A stretch of DNA of 64,000 bases, from assembly GCA_025917655.1 (NCBI GenBank), contig CP084619.1, positions 2,771,001 to 2,835,000 of the forward strand. Direction: 5' to 3'. Below, piece after piece: positions 32,231-44,800 of the stretch; positions within the stretch are counted from its first letter, which is position 1; each line of letters starts with the position of its first letter. The position numbers and the translations under genes are program-made. The notes under the pieces were generated by a model. That model was not told where the DNA came from. It saw nothing but the letters and a program-made list of their open reading frames with translations, and searched no databases. Source of the DNA: Chlorella sorokiniana (taxonomy: Eukaryota; Chlorophyta; Trebouxiophyceae; Chlorellales; Chlorellaceae).

Positions 32231-35200
32231 ATGGCTCTGGACGCCCCCAAGCGGGCTGCCATTGGCAATGTCCTCGTGGGGATTGCGTTGCTGGCTATAT
32301 GCACTCTGGCAAGCAGCGTGAGTAATGAGGATGGCAATGGTTCCTTGGGTCGGCCGGTGGAAGCTGATGGAGCAGGACTGGGTGCCCACATGATCACTGG
32401 CGCCGCCTCTCCGACGCGTTGCCCTGGGCCCCTGCACCGGTTTAAACTCAACACCACACGTTGTGGTGATGGCCAAAGGCAACACAGCGCCCAAGTGGCA
32501 CATTGCACCAGCCCACAAAGCTGCAGCCTCTGCCGCGCGTCCAGGCACCGCCCGCCGCTCCCGTCGTGCCCTGCAGGTCCGCCTGTTTTCAGTCATCAAA
32601 TACGAGAGCGTGATCCACGAGTGAGTGCTGCTTGTGCTGCCCTGGTCACAGCGGGCAGCAGGGCATGCACCGCAGGTGCACCACTTGGCAGCCGTGCCTG
32701 ACACGCAGTCACCCTTGACGCGCCGCCGAGCCCCGCTGCCTTCCGCCTGCAGGTTTGATCCCTACTTCAACTACCGGTGAATGGGCGTCATGCACTCTGT
32801 CAGGAAGCTGCCTTGACGTGCTGGGCTGGGTTTGCTGCCCGCACGCTTCATGCAGACTGTTCTGGCCCAGCATTGCCTCGCACACATAGAGCGCTTGCCT
32901 CCCCCACACACGCACGCACCCCCTTCCCCCGACCACCGCAGCGTGTCTCGCTTCCTGACCGAGAAGGGCTTCTACGAGACCTGGGACTTCTTCGACTCCT
33001 TCACCTGGTACCCGCTGGGCCGCGTGGTGGGGGCACCATGTACCCAGGTGGGGGCGTGTGTGTGTGTGGGGGCGCATCAAGTACTTAAGAGGGGGTAGGG
33101 GCCGGGAGGGGGAGGGGGTGTCCGGCACCAAGTGCTGCTTGTTCACCCCTGCTTGTCCCGTCTCCCAGCCGACTCTGCACCCCTGCCCTCCCCCGCAGGC
33201 CTCATCTTCACCGCGGGCCTCATCTGGAACGTGCTGCAGCGGCTGCACATCCCCATCCACATCCAGGAGGTGTGCGTGTTCACCGCGCCCCTCTTCTCCG
33301 CCTTCTGCTCCCTGGCCACCTACCTGTTCATGAGGGAGGTGCGGGGGCAGGGCGCGGGGCTGGCCTCCGCCGCCATCATCGCGGTGGTGCCCTCCTACAT
33401 CTCGCGGTCTGTGGCGGGGTCGTACGACCTGGAGGCCGTGGCCATCTTCGCCCTCGTCCTCGTCTTCTACCTCTACATCAAGGCATGGGCATGGAGGGGG
33501 GATTGGGGGCTTCACAGGCGGTGGCTGTGGTGGCGGCGACGCAGGACATTTTGTAAACATGCTGAATGACTTGGGCTCGCAGCTGCGCGCGACAGCAGGC
33601 GTGGCAACAGCCGCTCCCGCCCCTCCGCCCCCTGCAGACGCTCAACACGGGCAGCCTGAAGTGGGCGGCCGCCCTGTTCTTCGGCTACCTCTACATGGTG
33701 GCCTCCTGGGGCGGCTACTCCTTCATCGCCAACCTCATCCCCATCCACTGCCTCGCCTGCATCGTCTTCCAGCGCGTCTCCTCCCGCCTCTACATCGCAT
33801 ACGCGCCCTGGGTCATCCTGGGGGCCCTGGCCGCGGGTGGGCTGCCCAGCGCTGCGCTGCGCTGCTGAGCCGTGGGATGGCCCAAACTGCTGAGCCGGCG
33901 GGGGGCTGACGAGCGCACCCGCCTGGACGCGCTGCGTGAAGTCGCGAAACCTCTTGCACCGTGCTCAGCCATCTGCCCCCTCCCGCCCCCACACACAGCC
34001 AACATCCCCGTCATCGGCTTCAACGCCGTGCTGATGAGCGAGCACATGGCCTCCTTCTTCGTGTTTGGCCTGCTGCACGCCGCCCTGGCCATCCAGTACA
34101 TCCAGCACATGCTGCCCCCCGCGCCTACTCGGGTGCGTGAGCCAGGGTAGTGCGCCCCTGCTGGGCGAGCTGGGCGGCTGAGCACGCCAGCAGATGCCGT
34201 ACCTGCGTCCTGGGTGCACTTGCCAGCTGGCAACGTGAGGGCAGGGCTTGCGCTGCCTCACGCTGCCCCATCCCCCGCCACCCACCTGCCCCGCAGCCGC
34301 CAAGAAGCTGGTGCTGACCTTTGGCACCACGGCGCTGGCGGTGGTGCTGGCGGCGGTGGTGTCCTACGTGGCCGCCTCCCCCACCTTTGGCTGGACGGGG
34401 CGGTCGCTGTCGCTGCTGGACCCCACCTACGCCTCCAAGTACATCCCCATCATCGCGTCGGTGTCGGGTGCGCGCCGCCAGCCCACGGCAGGCGCAGGGG
34501 GGCCCGCAGCCTGCCTGCTGCAGCAGCCAGCCTCCCGTGCCGCACACCCCGGCTGGTGCTCAGCGCACGCCCGGCCTGCGCCGCAGCGCCCGGCCCCGCC
34601 CCGCCACCCCGCTCGCTTCTGGCCGCTGGGTCGTCCGACTGACTGCTCCCCCCACCCCCAAACCCCACCCCCACTCGTGTGTTGCTGCCCCCCGTCCGTG
34701 CAGAGCACCAGCCCCCTCCTGGTCCTCCTACTTCACCGACCTGCACCTCGCCTCGCTGCTGGCCCCCGCCGGCATGCTCCTCTGCTTCCGCCCCCTCACC
34801 GACGCCTCACTCTTCCTCCTGCTCTACGGTGTCACCGCGGTCTACTTCTCGGGGTGATGGTGCGTGCGCGCTGCAGCGGCCCCCGCCCTCCTGGCGGCAG
34901 CCCCACTCCCGCCCAGGCCGCCCTCTGCTGCCTGGCCTGGCTGCCGCGCAGCGCCAGCCAGGCACACGGTTGATAATGTCATGCCCCTCACCCCTTGTAT
35001 ACCCACATACGCGTACCATACTCCCCCCACCACCACCAGGTGCGCCTCATGCTGGTGCTGGCCCCCGCCGCCTGCTGCCTGGCGGGGCTGGCCCTGTCGG
35101 AGGTCACCGCCTACCTGGCGGCCTCGCTGGCGGCGGCGCCGAGGGCGAGGACAAGCAGGAGGGCAGGGCGGAGGCCGCAGGTGGGCGACGGGCGCACGCA

Positions 35201-37204
35201 GGCATGCCGGCGCCGCATTGCATTTTGCGGATTGAGCAGCCAGCCCCCGCGGTTGCTGCTGCACGCAAGCCAGCGGGTGCCCACTCCCCTTCCCACGCGC
35301 ACGCCGCCCACACAGAGGAGCCCACCAGCTCCAAGAAGGGCGCCGCCAGGGAGGCCCCCAAGAAGGGCGGCAAGCACGCCAGGAAGGGCGGCGCTGGCGG
35401 CGGCGGCGGCTGGATGGCTGGCTCCTGGCACCCGCTGCCCCGCGACGTCGCCATCGTGGGCCTGGTGCTGGTGTTTGGGGGCGTGAGGTGGGCACGCACG
35501 GCCTGGTTGGATGGCACAGACGGATGTACTGCAGAAGGAGCGACTGGTTGCTTCTTGTGCGCTTTGCAGCCCTCGCGGGAGCCCCCAACCCCAACCCCCT
35601 GCCCCGCAGCCTGTTCTACAAGCACTCTGTGTACGTGGCGGGGGAGATGTACAGCGCCCCTTCCATCGTGCTGCAGTCGCGGCGCGCCGACGGCGGCGTC
35701 AAGGTGTTTGACGACTTCCGCGAGGCCTACGCCTGGCTCAGCCACAACACGCGTGCGTGCCGGGGCACAACCCCGCGCAGCCCGCCCTGCTCTCGCTGCC
35801 AGCACCTGCGCCCGGCATGCCTTGGAACCGAAGCGCGGTTGGGGCTCTCGTGCTGGCTCGGAAGCCAGCTGGCCCCCTGGACCTGGATCACCCCGCCCCC
35901 ACCCCTTGACACACACACTGCCACGCTGGCGCCGGCAACGCCACCTCACTGCGGCGCGCTCCCCTCCCCCCATGCAGACCCCGAGGCCAAGGTGGCCTCC
36001 TGGTGGGACTACGGCTACCAGACCACCGCCATGGCCAACCGCACCGTCATCGTGGACAACAACACGTGGAACAACACGCACATCGCCACGGTGGGCCGCG
36101 CCATGGCCTCGCCCGAGAAGAAGGCCTGGCACATCTTCCGCTCCCTGGACGTCGAGTACGTGTTTGTGGTGTTTGGCGGCTTCATCGGGTGGGCGTCAGC
36201 GGCCGGGCGCCTGTGCACGGGGCGGCGGGAGCGGGCGTGGAGGGGCAGTCGAGGGGCCTGGCTGGGCCGCGTTGCCCGAGGGCGATGGGCAGCCACGCTG
36301 CCTGCCCAAGCAGGTGGCGCTGCTGTGTGCGCCGTGGCCTGCCCTGAGCATTGCCAGGCTGGCACGCGCAGCGACTGGCATTTTCCTCTTCAACCCCCTG
36401 GCCCCGCAGCTACCCCAGCGACGACATCAACAAGTTCCTGTGGATGGTGCGCATCGGCGGCGGCGTGTTCCCGGAGATCAAGGAGCCAAACTACCTGGCG
36501 GCGGACGGTGAGGGGGCCGGGGGAATGGGCAGGCTGCCTGCAGCCTGCTTTCCGGCCATGTCTGGTTGCGGTCTGGCCGTCCCCCTCCCGCACGGCCGCG
36601 CCTGGCACTTGTTCACACTCATCATCTCCCCGCCCTGCAGGCAACTACCGCGTGGACGATCAGGCGGGCAAGGCGCTGCTGGACTCCACAATGTGGAAGT
36701 GAGCAGGGCGGGGTGCTGCCCTGGCTGTGCGCCTGGCTCCTTGGCCGGGCGGCCCTTGCACCTTGCCAAGCCTGGCCCGCGCGCTCATGCGCGCTCACGA
36801 TCTGCCCCTCCCCCTCCACACACCTCAGGCTCTCCTACTACCGCTTTGCCGACTGCGGCCCCATGTTTGGGGGCCCCGCGGCTACGACCGTGTGCGAAAC
36901 GCGGTCATTGGCAAGATGGACTTTGAGTGAGCGCCGCTCGCTCGCGCGCCCCATGCCCCCTCGCTGCTCGTGGCCGCCGCCAGCCTGTGGGCTGCCACGC
37001 CGCCGCTCACCCTCCCACCACCACACACACCTGCGCAGGCTCAAGTACTTTGAGGAGGTGTTCACCAGCGAGCACTGGATGATGCGCATTTACCGCGTGC
37101 TGGACAAGCCCAACAGGGACGCGAAGCTGCGCAACCCACGCCGTGCCAAGCTGGCCAAGCGCGCGCGCAGCAGGCGGAGAGCCGCGAGCGGAGAGCTCGC
37201 GTGA
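32231..37204 (+). CDS. STT3: STT3, catalytic subunit of oligosaccharyltransferase
   Basis: Transfers the dolichol-linked glycan to Asn in N-x-S/T sequons in the ER membrane. Exon 1 ([20 protein letters not shown]) gives the first transmembrane helix; a short exon encodes [15 protein letters not shown], then FDPYFNYR, which carries the first catalytic DxD-like loop. Further blocks are [71 protein letters not shown] and [17 protein letters not shown]. The lumenal signature [16 protein letters not shown] is at about 35998-36045, followed by [55 protein letters not shown] and [20 protein letters not shown]. The C-terminus is a basic tail. Around a dozen introns are visible. Single bases seem missing at the G-run 33029-33033 and the C-run 36874-36877. 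A Lys/Gly-rich insertion near 35330-35410 is longer than usual. Confidence 0.93.
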
Positions 37205-37416
37205 GCGACGGGTGGGCAGGGCGAGCGCGCCCGGGGGCTCAGCCCGAAGGAGGGGCGGCTGCCACCTGGTGGAACCCGCTCTGCTGGCAGCCCCTGGCAC
37301 GCCGCAACATCCCGATTTGCACGCTGCCTGTCTGCTCCCGCTGCATCCACCACCCTCTCACATTTTGCAACGCTGCAAGCTCTCAACATGCCAAGCAGCG
37401 CTGAATGAGCAGGGGC

Positions 37417-38412
37417 TCAAGGCAGGAAGCCGCCGCCCAGGGCTGCGGCACGCTCGGCCGCCTCAGCAGCCACTCTGTCGGAAAGCACGGAACGCGCCTG
37501 CCTTAGCGCGGCCTGCAGCTGCGCCAGCGGCATCGGCCGCCCCTCTGCATCCTGCTGCGGCTCCAACAAGGCGGCCTGCCGCCGCCGCACCTCAGCGCGC
37601 AGGTCGTGCAGGGGCATGGCGAGCAGCTGCTCGCGCTCCCCCTGCCCTGGCCTGCTGGGCGGCTGCGCCTGCTGCCCCTCGCCTGCCGCCCCTCCCGCCC
37701 TTCCTCCTCCAGGCGCCGCTGACGTGCTGCCTGCCGCCTGCTCTGCCGCACTCGCGGGCTCGGCTGGGGGCGGCTCCCAGCTCCCCACCACGGGAACCCG
37801 CCCCCATCCCTGAACCAGCCCTCATCCTCCACGCCATCCCCCACAGCCCATCCTGGGCGGCTGTGCTGCTGCCCTGCGCCCGCGCCCGCTTGCGGCGCCC
37901 CTCCCGCCCCTCTCCAGCCTCTGCATGCTGCACCTCTTGCAGCAGCCTGTCTGCCGCTGCCTGCAGTTGCTGGAACGCGTCTTTGGCTGCCGCCAGGCCG
38001 CACTTGTCGGGGTGCACCAGCGCCGCCAGCCGCTTGTACTGCCGCCGAACATCAAAGGGTAGCGCAGGTGGGATCGAGGCCCAACACCTGCACAGGAAAG
38101 GCGCACGGATACCAAATAAATGACAGGCACCTGATTCTAGGGCACTCGGCAGACCTGTCCCACACCACATCCAATGCCCGCTCAGCGGCTCACCTCCCAC
38201 CAGCGTTGGCTGCCGCTGGCCCCCGCCAGCTGCACCTGACACACTGCCTGCAGCTGGCGGACGCAAGGGTCCTGGTGCTGCGCTGCGGGTAGCGCTGCCA
38301 GCAGCGCCAGGCACCCCGTGGGATCACCCCGGGCCAGCCGGGCTTGTGCTGCCGCCACGGCCCATCCCTGCGCAGGCTGCCCTGCAGCATCGGCATCGCT
38401 TTCTGCTGCCAT
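37417..38412 (-). CDS. J-domain (DnaJ-like) protein
   Basis: Probable Hsp70 co-chaperone. Exon 1 (MAAESDADAAGQPAQGWAVA to GASGSQRWWE) resembles the TPR-like N-terminus of plant DNAJ proteins that begin with about 70 residues before the J domain. Exon 2 encodes VLGLDPTCATL, then DVRRQYKRLAALVHPDKCGL with the invariant HPD tripeptide, and FQQLQAAADRLLQEVQHAE. The two parts are in different frames: dropping one A at 38054-38056 (plus strand) joins them. Two further frame changes, at the C-runs 37838-37842 and 37801-37805, are each repaired by one added base and lead to GSWEPPPAEPASAAEQ and a helical C-terminus (MPLHDLRAEVRRRQAALLE) ending at 37417. The gene lies tail to tail with STT3, and its first exon overlaps the end of the small coiled-coil gene upstream. 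Confidence 0.7.
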
Positions 38413-38875
38413 GCTGCTGCGTGGGCTGCTCAGCTCCCTTGCGCTGCACCGGGGGCGCTTGTTGCAGCTCCCGCAGCAGCGCGTTGGCAGCTTCCACTGC
38501 TTGCTGCGCCTCCTGCGCTACTGCGGGCAACTGCGCTGCGTGTGCAGCGATGGCGGCTCTTGAGGTCACCAGCTGTTGCGCTGAGGCTTGCAGGCTACTG
38601 ACGGTCTGGTGAAGGTTGTCAAAGTGATTCTCCTGTGCTATCAACCCGTGCGCTGCAGAATGCACAGCCTGCAGCATTCAAGATGCCCGCCAGGCTCAGG
38701 GAGCGCCGTTGCCAGGCGGGTCGGTGTCCCGGTGGGAATTCCGCTGCAAGCAGATACTTACGTGGGCTCCCGAGCCCGCCACTGCCGTTCGAGCGAGCCC
38801 CACTGCGGCACTGACGCCAGCAGCCGCTTGGTCCAGTGCCTGCTTGGACAGGACAGTTGTTTGGCGCTGTTGCAT
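38324..38875 (-). CDS. Small coiled-coil protein of unknown function
   Basis: I do not recognise this protein. Two exons: 38762-38875 encodes 38 residues from MQQRQTTVLSKQ to AVAGSGAH and ends at a strong GTAAGT donor; 38324-38668 continues in phase with AVHSAAHGLIAQENHFDNLH, QTVSSLQASAQQLVTSRAAI and a long Ala/Gln/Leu helix (QEAQQAVEAANALLREL). The pattern suggests a small alpha-helical coiled coil, reminiscent of BLOC-1/BORC-type subunits, but this is only resemblance. The last 30 residues are Cys/Arg/Gly-rich and overlap the J-domain gene's first exon in another frame. That overlap may mean that the two are one gene with a sequencing error near 38440. The start is 185 bases from the divergent SMT1 start. 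Confidence 0.5.
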
Positions 38876-39060
38876 GGATGTCTGGATCAAGGGAGTTCGA
38901 CACGCTTGTAAGGTTCGTGGATAAAATCAAGTTCATCCTGCTTGCAACTGCAGCCAACTTGACGACAGTACAGGAGGTACGATTGCACTGCCCGCAGTCC
39001 CAACTGTCTAATGGGTTTAGGGGCTCGCCAATTGAGGGTGTGCAAGATCCATCGAGCACC
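38876..39060. promoter_or_regulatory. Very short divergent promoter, coiled-coil gene / SMT1
   Basis: Only 185 bases separate the two outward-facing ATGs. Both 5' UTRs and core promoters must fit here, so a shared bidirectional promoter is likely. The sequence is moderately AT-rich (38920-38960) with no clear TATA box. Confidence 0.5.
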
Positions 39061-41297
39061 ATGCAGTCTTTAGGCAACTTGCAGCTAGACACCTCTTGGG
39101 TGAAGGACAACAAGGAGGCTGCGGCCCTGATCGGTGGTGCTGCGGGCCTGGCGGCTCTGACTTACCTGTATAAGCGGAGCGGTAGCAAAACTTACAAGAA
39201 GACACCCACCAGCTTTGAAATCTCGGGCGGCGCGGTTGATGCCGATAAAGTCAAGGACACGGTGAGGGCTGCAAGGAGCTGCTTGCTGAGGTTGACGATA
39301 TGCCTTGATCGGCAATTATCTTTGGCACCGCTGTGACCGCCGTGTGTGCACGGCCACCCTGCGGCGGGTGGGCGGCGGGTGCTGCGTGCCAGCGCACACC
39401 TGCGCCCCATTGCACACCTCGCACCCTCTGTGCAGGTGAAGGAGTACTATGGAGAGTTTAACACCTTGGAGCGCGGCAAGGGTGCTGTGCTGAAGGAGTC
39501 GCAGAAGGTGAGCTGGGCCCTTGCGTGGCGGCATGCGCCTCTCGTCCTGCCTGTGCCCTCCAGCCGCCTGCTCTGCTGCCCTGTGGGCCTCCGCCGCCAG
39601 CCGCCCACCTCCTGGCGCCCTGCTGCTGCAGGTGGCCGACCTGGTGGACAAGTTTTACTCGCTGGTCACCGACCTGTACGAGTGGGGCTGGGGCCAGAGC
39701 TTCCACTTTGCCCGCCGCCTGCCCAACCGCGACTGGTCGGCGTCGGAGGTGGCGCACGAGGCGTGGGCCGCCGCCAAAATCGGGCTGGGCCCGGGCAAGA
39801 CGGCGCTGGACGTGGGCTGCGGCGTGGGCGGCCCCATGCGCACAGTGGCAGCGGCCAGGTGGGGCGCCGCCGCCGGGCGTCCTCCGCCCGCTGCAGGCCT
39901 CTGCTCCCCTGCTGCCGCCCGGGTGGCTGGCGCAGTGCATGGCCGCCTCATGCACCCGCCGGGCCCACGCCGCCTGCCCCCTCCTGCTCCGCCTGCAGCG
40001 GCGGCAGCGTGGTGGGCATCACCATCAACGAGTACCAGGTGCAGCGCGCGACGTACCACAACGAGAAGCAGGGGCTGGCGGGGCAGTGCCGCGCGGTGCG
40101 GGGCAACTTCCTGGACATGCCCTTTGACGACGCCAGCTTCGACGCCGCCTACGCCATGGAGGCCACCTGCCACGCGCCCACGCTGCAGCAGGTGCGGCGG
40201 CGGGCGGGCGCGGCGGTGCAGCGGCATGGAGGCACAGCGGGGCGGGCGCAGGGCCAGCAGTGGCAGCATGCGCCGCACTCTCCCTTTGCTGCCCTGCGGG
40301 CTGGCTCGGGCAGGTCGGCAACCCAAAAGCCTCACGCCCCGTCCCATCCCCCCTTCCGCCGTGTGCCGCCAGGTGTACAGTGAGGTGTACCGCGTGCTCA
40401 AGCCGGGCTCCATCTTCATGACCTACGAGTGGGTGACCACCCCGCTCTTCGACGCCGCCAACCGCCACCACGTGGCCTGCGTGGACGAAATCATCATCGG
40501 CAATGGCCTGCCGGTGAGCGAGGGGGCCCCAGGGGACACCGCTGCTGTGTGGGCCCTGGGTGGCGCAACACCGGCGCAGCAGCTGCACAGCGCCAGGCGC
40601 CAGGCTGAGGTGGCCGCGCGGTGTGTGGCGCCGCCACGCTCTGCGCAGGACATGCGGACGTGGAAGCAGGCTGAGGAGGCGGGGCAGGAGGTCGGGTTCA
40701 CGCTGCTGGAGAGCCGGGATGTGGCGCAGGCGTCCAAGGGCGCCTGCCAGCCTTGGTGAGCCGCCGGGGCACGCTGCGCTGTGCTGCGCTGCGCTGGGCT
40801 GCGGCTGCTGCATGCTCCTGCTGCCCACTCCCGGGTCGCCTTCAGCCAGCCCCCCCCGCCCCCCGCCCTTAACCGCCCTGCCCAGGTACATGCGGCTGGG
40901 CGGCAACGTCGGCCTGTTCCGCTGGATCGGCGCGGCCAACCAGGCGGTGGTGAACGTGATGGAGTTCCTGCGGGTGGCCCCCGCGGCATGGGGGACGTGC
41001 ACAAGATGCTGTTCGACACGGGAGGTGGGCGGCCCTTTTTGGAGGGGGGCGCGGGCAGCCAGCTGGCAGGTGCACACAATGTGTGGGAGCGCTGTCCTGC
41101 CGCCGTTGCCACCCCATCCGCCCCCCCACACACACAAACACGCCCAACCCTCGCGCACCCGCTGACGCCCTGCAGTGGCCGTCATGGAGGGCGGCATCGA
41201 CGGCATCTTCACCCCCATGCACATGCTCGTCTTCCAGAAGCCCGTCGACGCGCCGGCCCCCGCCAAGGCCAAGGCCGCGGGCCCCAGTGCCGCGTGA
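39061..41297 (+). CDS. SMT1: Sterol 24-C-methyltransferase (SMT1/ERG6)
   Basis: Uses S-adenosylmethionine to methylate the sterol side chain at C-24, the committing step toward phytosterol/ergosterol-type sterols, at the ER. The N-terminus (MQSLGNLQLDTSWVKDN) leads to a membrane anchor, ALIGGAAGLAALTYLYKR. Then come YYGEFNTLERGKGAVLKES, the sterol-binding motif YEWGWGQSFHFARR, SAM motif I as LDVGCGVGGPMRTVAA, VVGITINEYQVQRATYHNEK, NFLDMPFDDASFDAAYAMEA, TCHAPTLQQVYSEVYRVLKP and EWVTTPLFDAANRHHVACVD. The C-terminal part has NVGLFRWIGAANQAVVNVME, VMEGGIDGIFTPMHMLVFQK and an Ala/Lys-rich end. Motif order and spacing match plant SMT1. One base is missing in the C-run 40978-40982. About eight short introns interrupt it. 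Confidence 0.95.
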
Positions 41298-41806
41298 GCA
41301 GCTGGCGTGGCCTCAGCGTGCACAGCGCCAGCTCCCCGTGAAGTGAAGTCCTCCCTGTGCCCCCTCTTTCCCGATTCTTCTTGCTAGCTTGCTGCCTTTC
41401 TCACTGCTCTTGACCCTCTCTCCTATTCTTTGCTATTTCAACGGCCAACTTGTCAGTGTGCAGTTTATCTGCGCAACCCCCATGAGCTTACGATTCGCAT
41501 TGCCGACAGGCGACACGTGCAATCAAAAAAAAAGAAAGTAAAAAAAACTGAAAACAGGACAGCCGTATTGACAACGACACCTGGCCGCTGTTCAGGGTAA
41601 GGCAGATGACTGGAATAGCTCGAGCGGCATGAGGCGTCTTCAGAGACACATGTCAGCACCTTGGGTCATGTATATGCGCTCAAAACTCGTTATGCAAGCA
41701 GCAGTGTGAAGTGGCTGCAGTTTGAAGTGCTTCACCAAGTTCAGAGGTGTGGTAGTGGAAGAGCGGCTGCCAGCGGCAGCGTGCTGCCGACGCTGTCAGC
41801 GCCGCC
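41298..41806. other. Convergent 3' regions of SMT1 and the DNA methyltransferase
   Basis: A 500-base tail-to-tail spacer of markedly low GC for this window, with A-rich runs at 41526-41552 and T/C-rich sequence at 41350-41440. These fit 3' UTRs and polyadenylation regions. No gene seen. Confidence 0.5.
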
Positions 41807-44800
41807 TCAGATGCCGCGCAGGCCCAGCAGCGCCTTGCGCTGCAGCAGCACCACCTTGCACGCCTTCTTCAGCCGCGGGTTCAGGCAGTGCTTGCACTCC
41901 CCGCACTTCTCCAGCGCCTGGAAGCGGCCGCGCTTGAGGGGCGCGCCCTCCTGCTCCGCTGACGGCGCCGTGGACAGGCCGGCCTGGGCGGACGCGCCGG
42001 CCTCGTCAGCCGCCGCCGGAGTGGCTCCACGCTTGCGGCTGGCGCCGGCGCTGCGGCCGGGTGTTGGTGGGCAGCAAGGCGGGCTAAGAGTCAGCAGCGA
42101 CCTCGCTGGGCCCTGGGCGCAGGAACAACTCTGGCCATCCCCGCGGCCACGCGCATAGAGCAATAAACTCACCTGGTGCCCGCCCCGCCCTCTCCAAATG
42201 CAGCCAGGATCTCCTGCTGGAGGTCTGTGATGCTGTCCTGCAGCTCTCCGCCACGCTCCGCGCGGCCCACGCCCCTGCCCCTGCCGCCGCCCGCGTGGTG
42301 CGCGGCCTGTCCCGCGGCTGCTCGGGCAGCCTGCTGCGCCGCCGCCACCACCTCTTGCTCCTCCGGGGTGAGGTCGGGCACTGCGCCAGTGGCCTCCAGC
42401 CCCTTGGCCGCCCTCCCAAACAGCACCTCAAACGCCTGCATGCGATGTGGGGGTGGGGGGTGGGGGTGGGGGGGCAGGGGGTGAGGGGCCAACTCAATAG
42501 CGACCATTGTGGCCGCATGTCGGGGCTGCAAGAGGGACCCCAGATCCCAACAGCCTGCCGCTCTGCCTTCCAATGCATCCCTCGATCCCTCGTCGGCCTT
42601 CCACGCCATCGCAGTTAGGATGCTGGGAGGAGCAGCAGCGGGGCCAGCACACCCACCTCGCGGTTCTTGCGCCGCAGCTCCTGCGCAGACACCACGTACG
42701 GCGCGCGCTCCTCCGGGGCGGCAGGGGCGGCGGGGGGCGGCGCCGCCGCGGCCTGCACCGAGTCGCGAGAACGGGGCGAGCAGGGCATGAACGGGTCAGC
42801 AAAGGCAGAGGCAGGCAGGGAGGCAGGCAGGCCGCGGCTGGGGCAGGCACAGGTGTGAGGCGCCGCTGGGGCGCACCGTGCCGCGGCGGCCCCCACGCTC
42901 TGCCGCAGCTTCTCCTGCGCCAGCTGAAGGCGGTGGCGGGCCAGCGCGGCGTCGCGCGGCCACTGCTCCACCGGCGACGCCAGGCGGATGCGCTCGTCGT
43001 GCTGCCACAGGCGGTGCATGCCCACCTCGCCGTCGTCGTAGCACACCGTGTGCCTGGGGCCGAGGGGGCCGTTGTCGGCTGGGCTGTGTGTGTGGGGGGG
43101 TGCTGGAGCACCAACACTGGCTTATACAGGCTGGCTGGCCGCTGCGCGAGTGCCCTTCCGCCCGCCTGGACCCGGAGCCCAGCCAGAAGGGCAGAGGTCA
43201 TCGCTCCACACGTCCACACGTGCGACACCCGCGCATCCTGCCCCCATGCACACGCATCCCCCCCCAGCCGGGGCCTCACTCCGTGGCCACGGGGTCGTAC
43301 AGCGCCAGCAGGCCGGAGTAGAAGCGCTGGTCGCCCTCCCACCACACCGACACGCGGGCGCCCACCGCGCCCTCGCCGTTCACAGCCACCTGCGCCCCGC
43401 GTGGCCAGACAGCGCCGCCGCCCGCATGCGCTGCGTCAGGCAGTCGTAGCGGCGCTGGCCTGCGGGGGCGGCGGGGGCGGCGGGCACTTGCTTGCATACG
43501 TCAGCTTGGTCGGCCCCACAGCCCAGCCAGCCCGGGACGCTGTCGGTCCAGTACACCGCCCATCTGCATCAACGCCACTGCCCTCCCCCACCTGCCAGGT
43601 TGTTCATGCACGTCTTGCACTGGCCGCAGCGCTGCTTCAGGTTGACGGCCCCCGCAGCGGCCGAGGCGCGCGTGCGGCGCATGCGGTCGGCCTCCAGGCA
43701 GTTACGGTTGTGCTTGATGTGCAGGCTGGCGCGTGCGTCCTGCAGAGCGCCAGCAGGGGCAGCAGGGCGGGTGCCAGCTGGTTTGATTTTACAAGCACAG
43801 TGGTTTTCTTGCGGATACTTAGATTACTTCAGCGGGCAGTCAGGACTGGGCAGCAGGGCCCCCACCTTGATGGCGCGCCCCATCTCCTCGCCGTGCTTCC
43901 ATCGCCCGCCATTGCTCTTGATCAGGGCAAAAGCCTCGCCCTCGCGTGCTGAAGGAGAGGAGGAGGGGGCAGTGGTGCTGGTGTGTGTGGAAAGGGGGGG
44001 GGGCAACTGCGCTCGGACAGGGATAGGCGTTGTCAGGCATGATGGGTGTTGAGTTACTGTCCCAGGCTCACCCGTGTTCCCTTCAAACAGCTCGCACTCA
44101 GAGGGGCGGTACCACTGCGGCAGCACATCGCTCCTGTGCGTCAGCTGTTGCTGAGCATGGGGAAAGCGCTGCCGAGACGTGCGCAGCGTTCGGCAGCTGC
44201 TCAGGCGCACCCGCTCGCCTCCCCCGGTGGACAGGCCCCAGTCAAAACGCACCCTCCATCCTCACCTGCCACTGCCCGCTGCTGACCGGCAGGTACCAGA
44301 CCAGCACGCGGCGGCTCTCCTGCCGCTGCTCCCGCGTCACCTTCCCTGCCAGCTTCCGGTACTGCGGCAGGCTGACCAGCTTCTCGGTGGCCGACAGCGC
44401 CTTGACCGCGCCCGCAGGCAGGTCGCGCCCTGCAGGGGGTGCGGGCAGCAGGGCGAGGCCGTTCACAGAGTCGCGGAGCAGCGGGGATAATGCTCCATCG
44501 CAACATGTGTCACCCGGCATGGCTGCTGCTGAGCGTGGCCGCGCTGGCGCTGGACCAACTGCAGGAAGGCGCCCACCTGCCGGCATGGCCAGCGGGTCCA
44601 GCTTCTCCCCGGCCACCAGCAGCCCACGGTCTTGTCGTACACCCACACCAGGTCGCCTGTAGTGGAGAGGGGGCGCTGTAGGGGGCAACAGACCCCGGAG
44701 CTGGCCCTCCAAGGGTGTTGTGGCGCAACCTTAACTCGGCAAGGGCACACCCCGCCACGCAGCCTGCCGCGCTTGAGCCACGGCCTCCCGTGCTTCCGCT

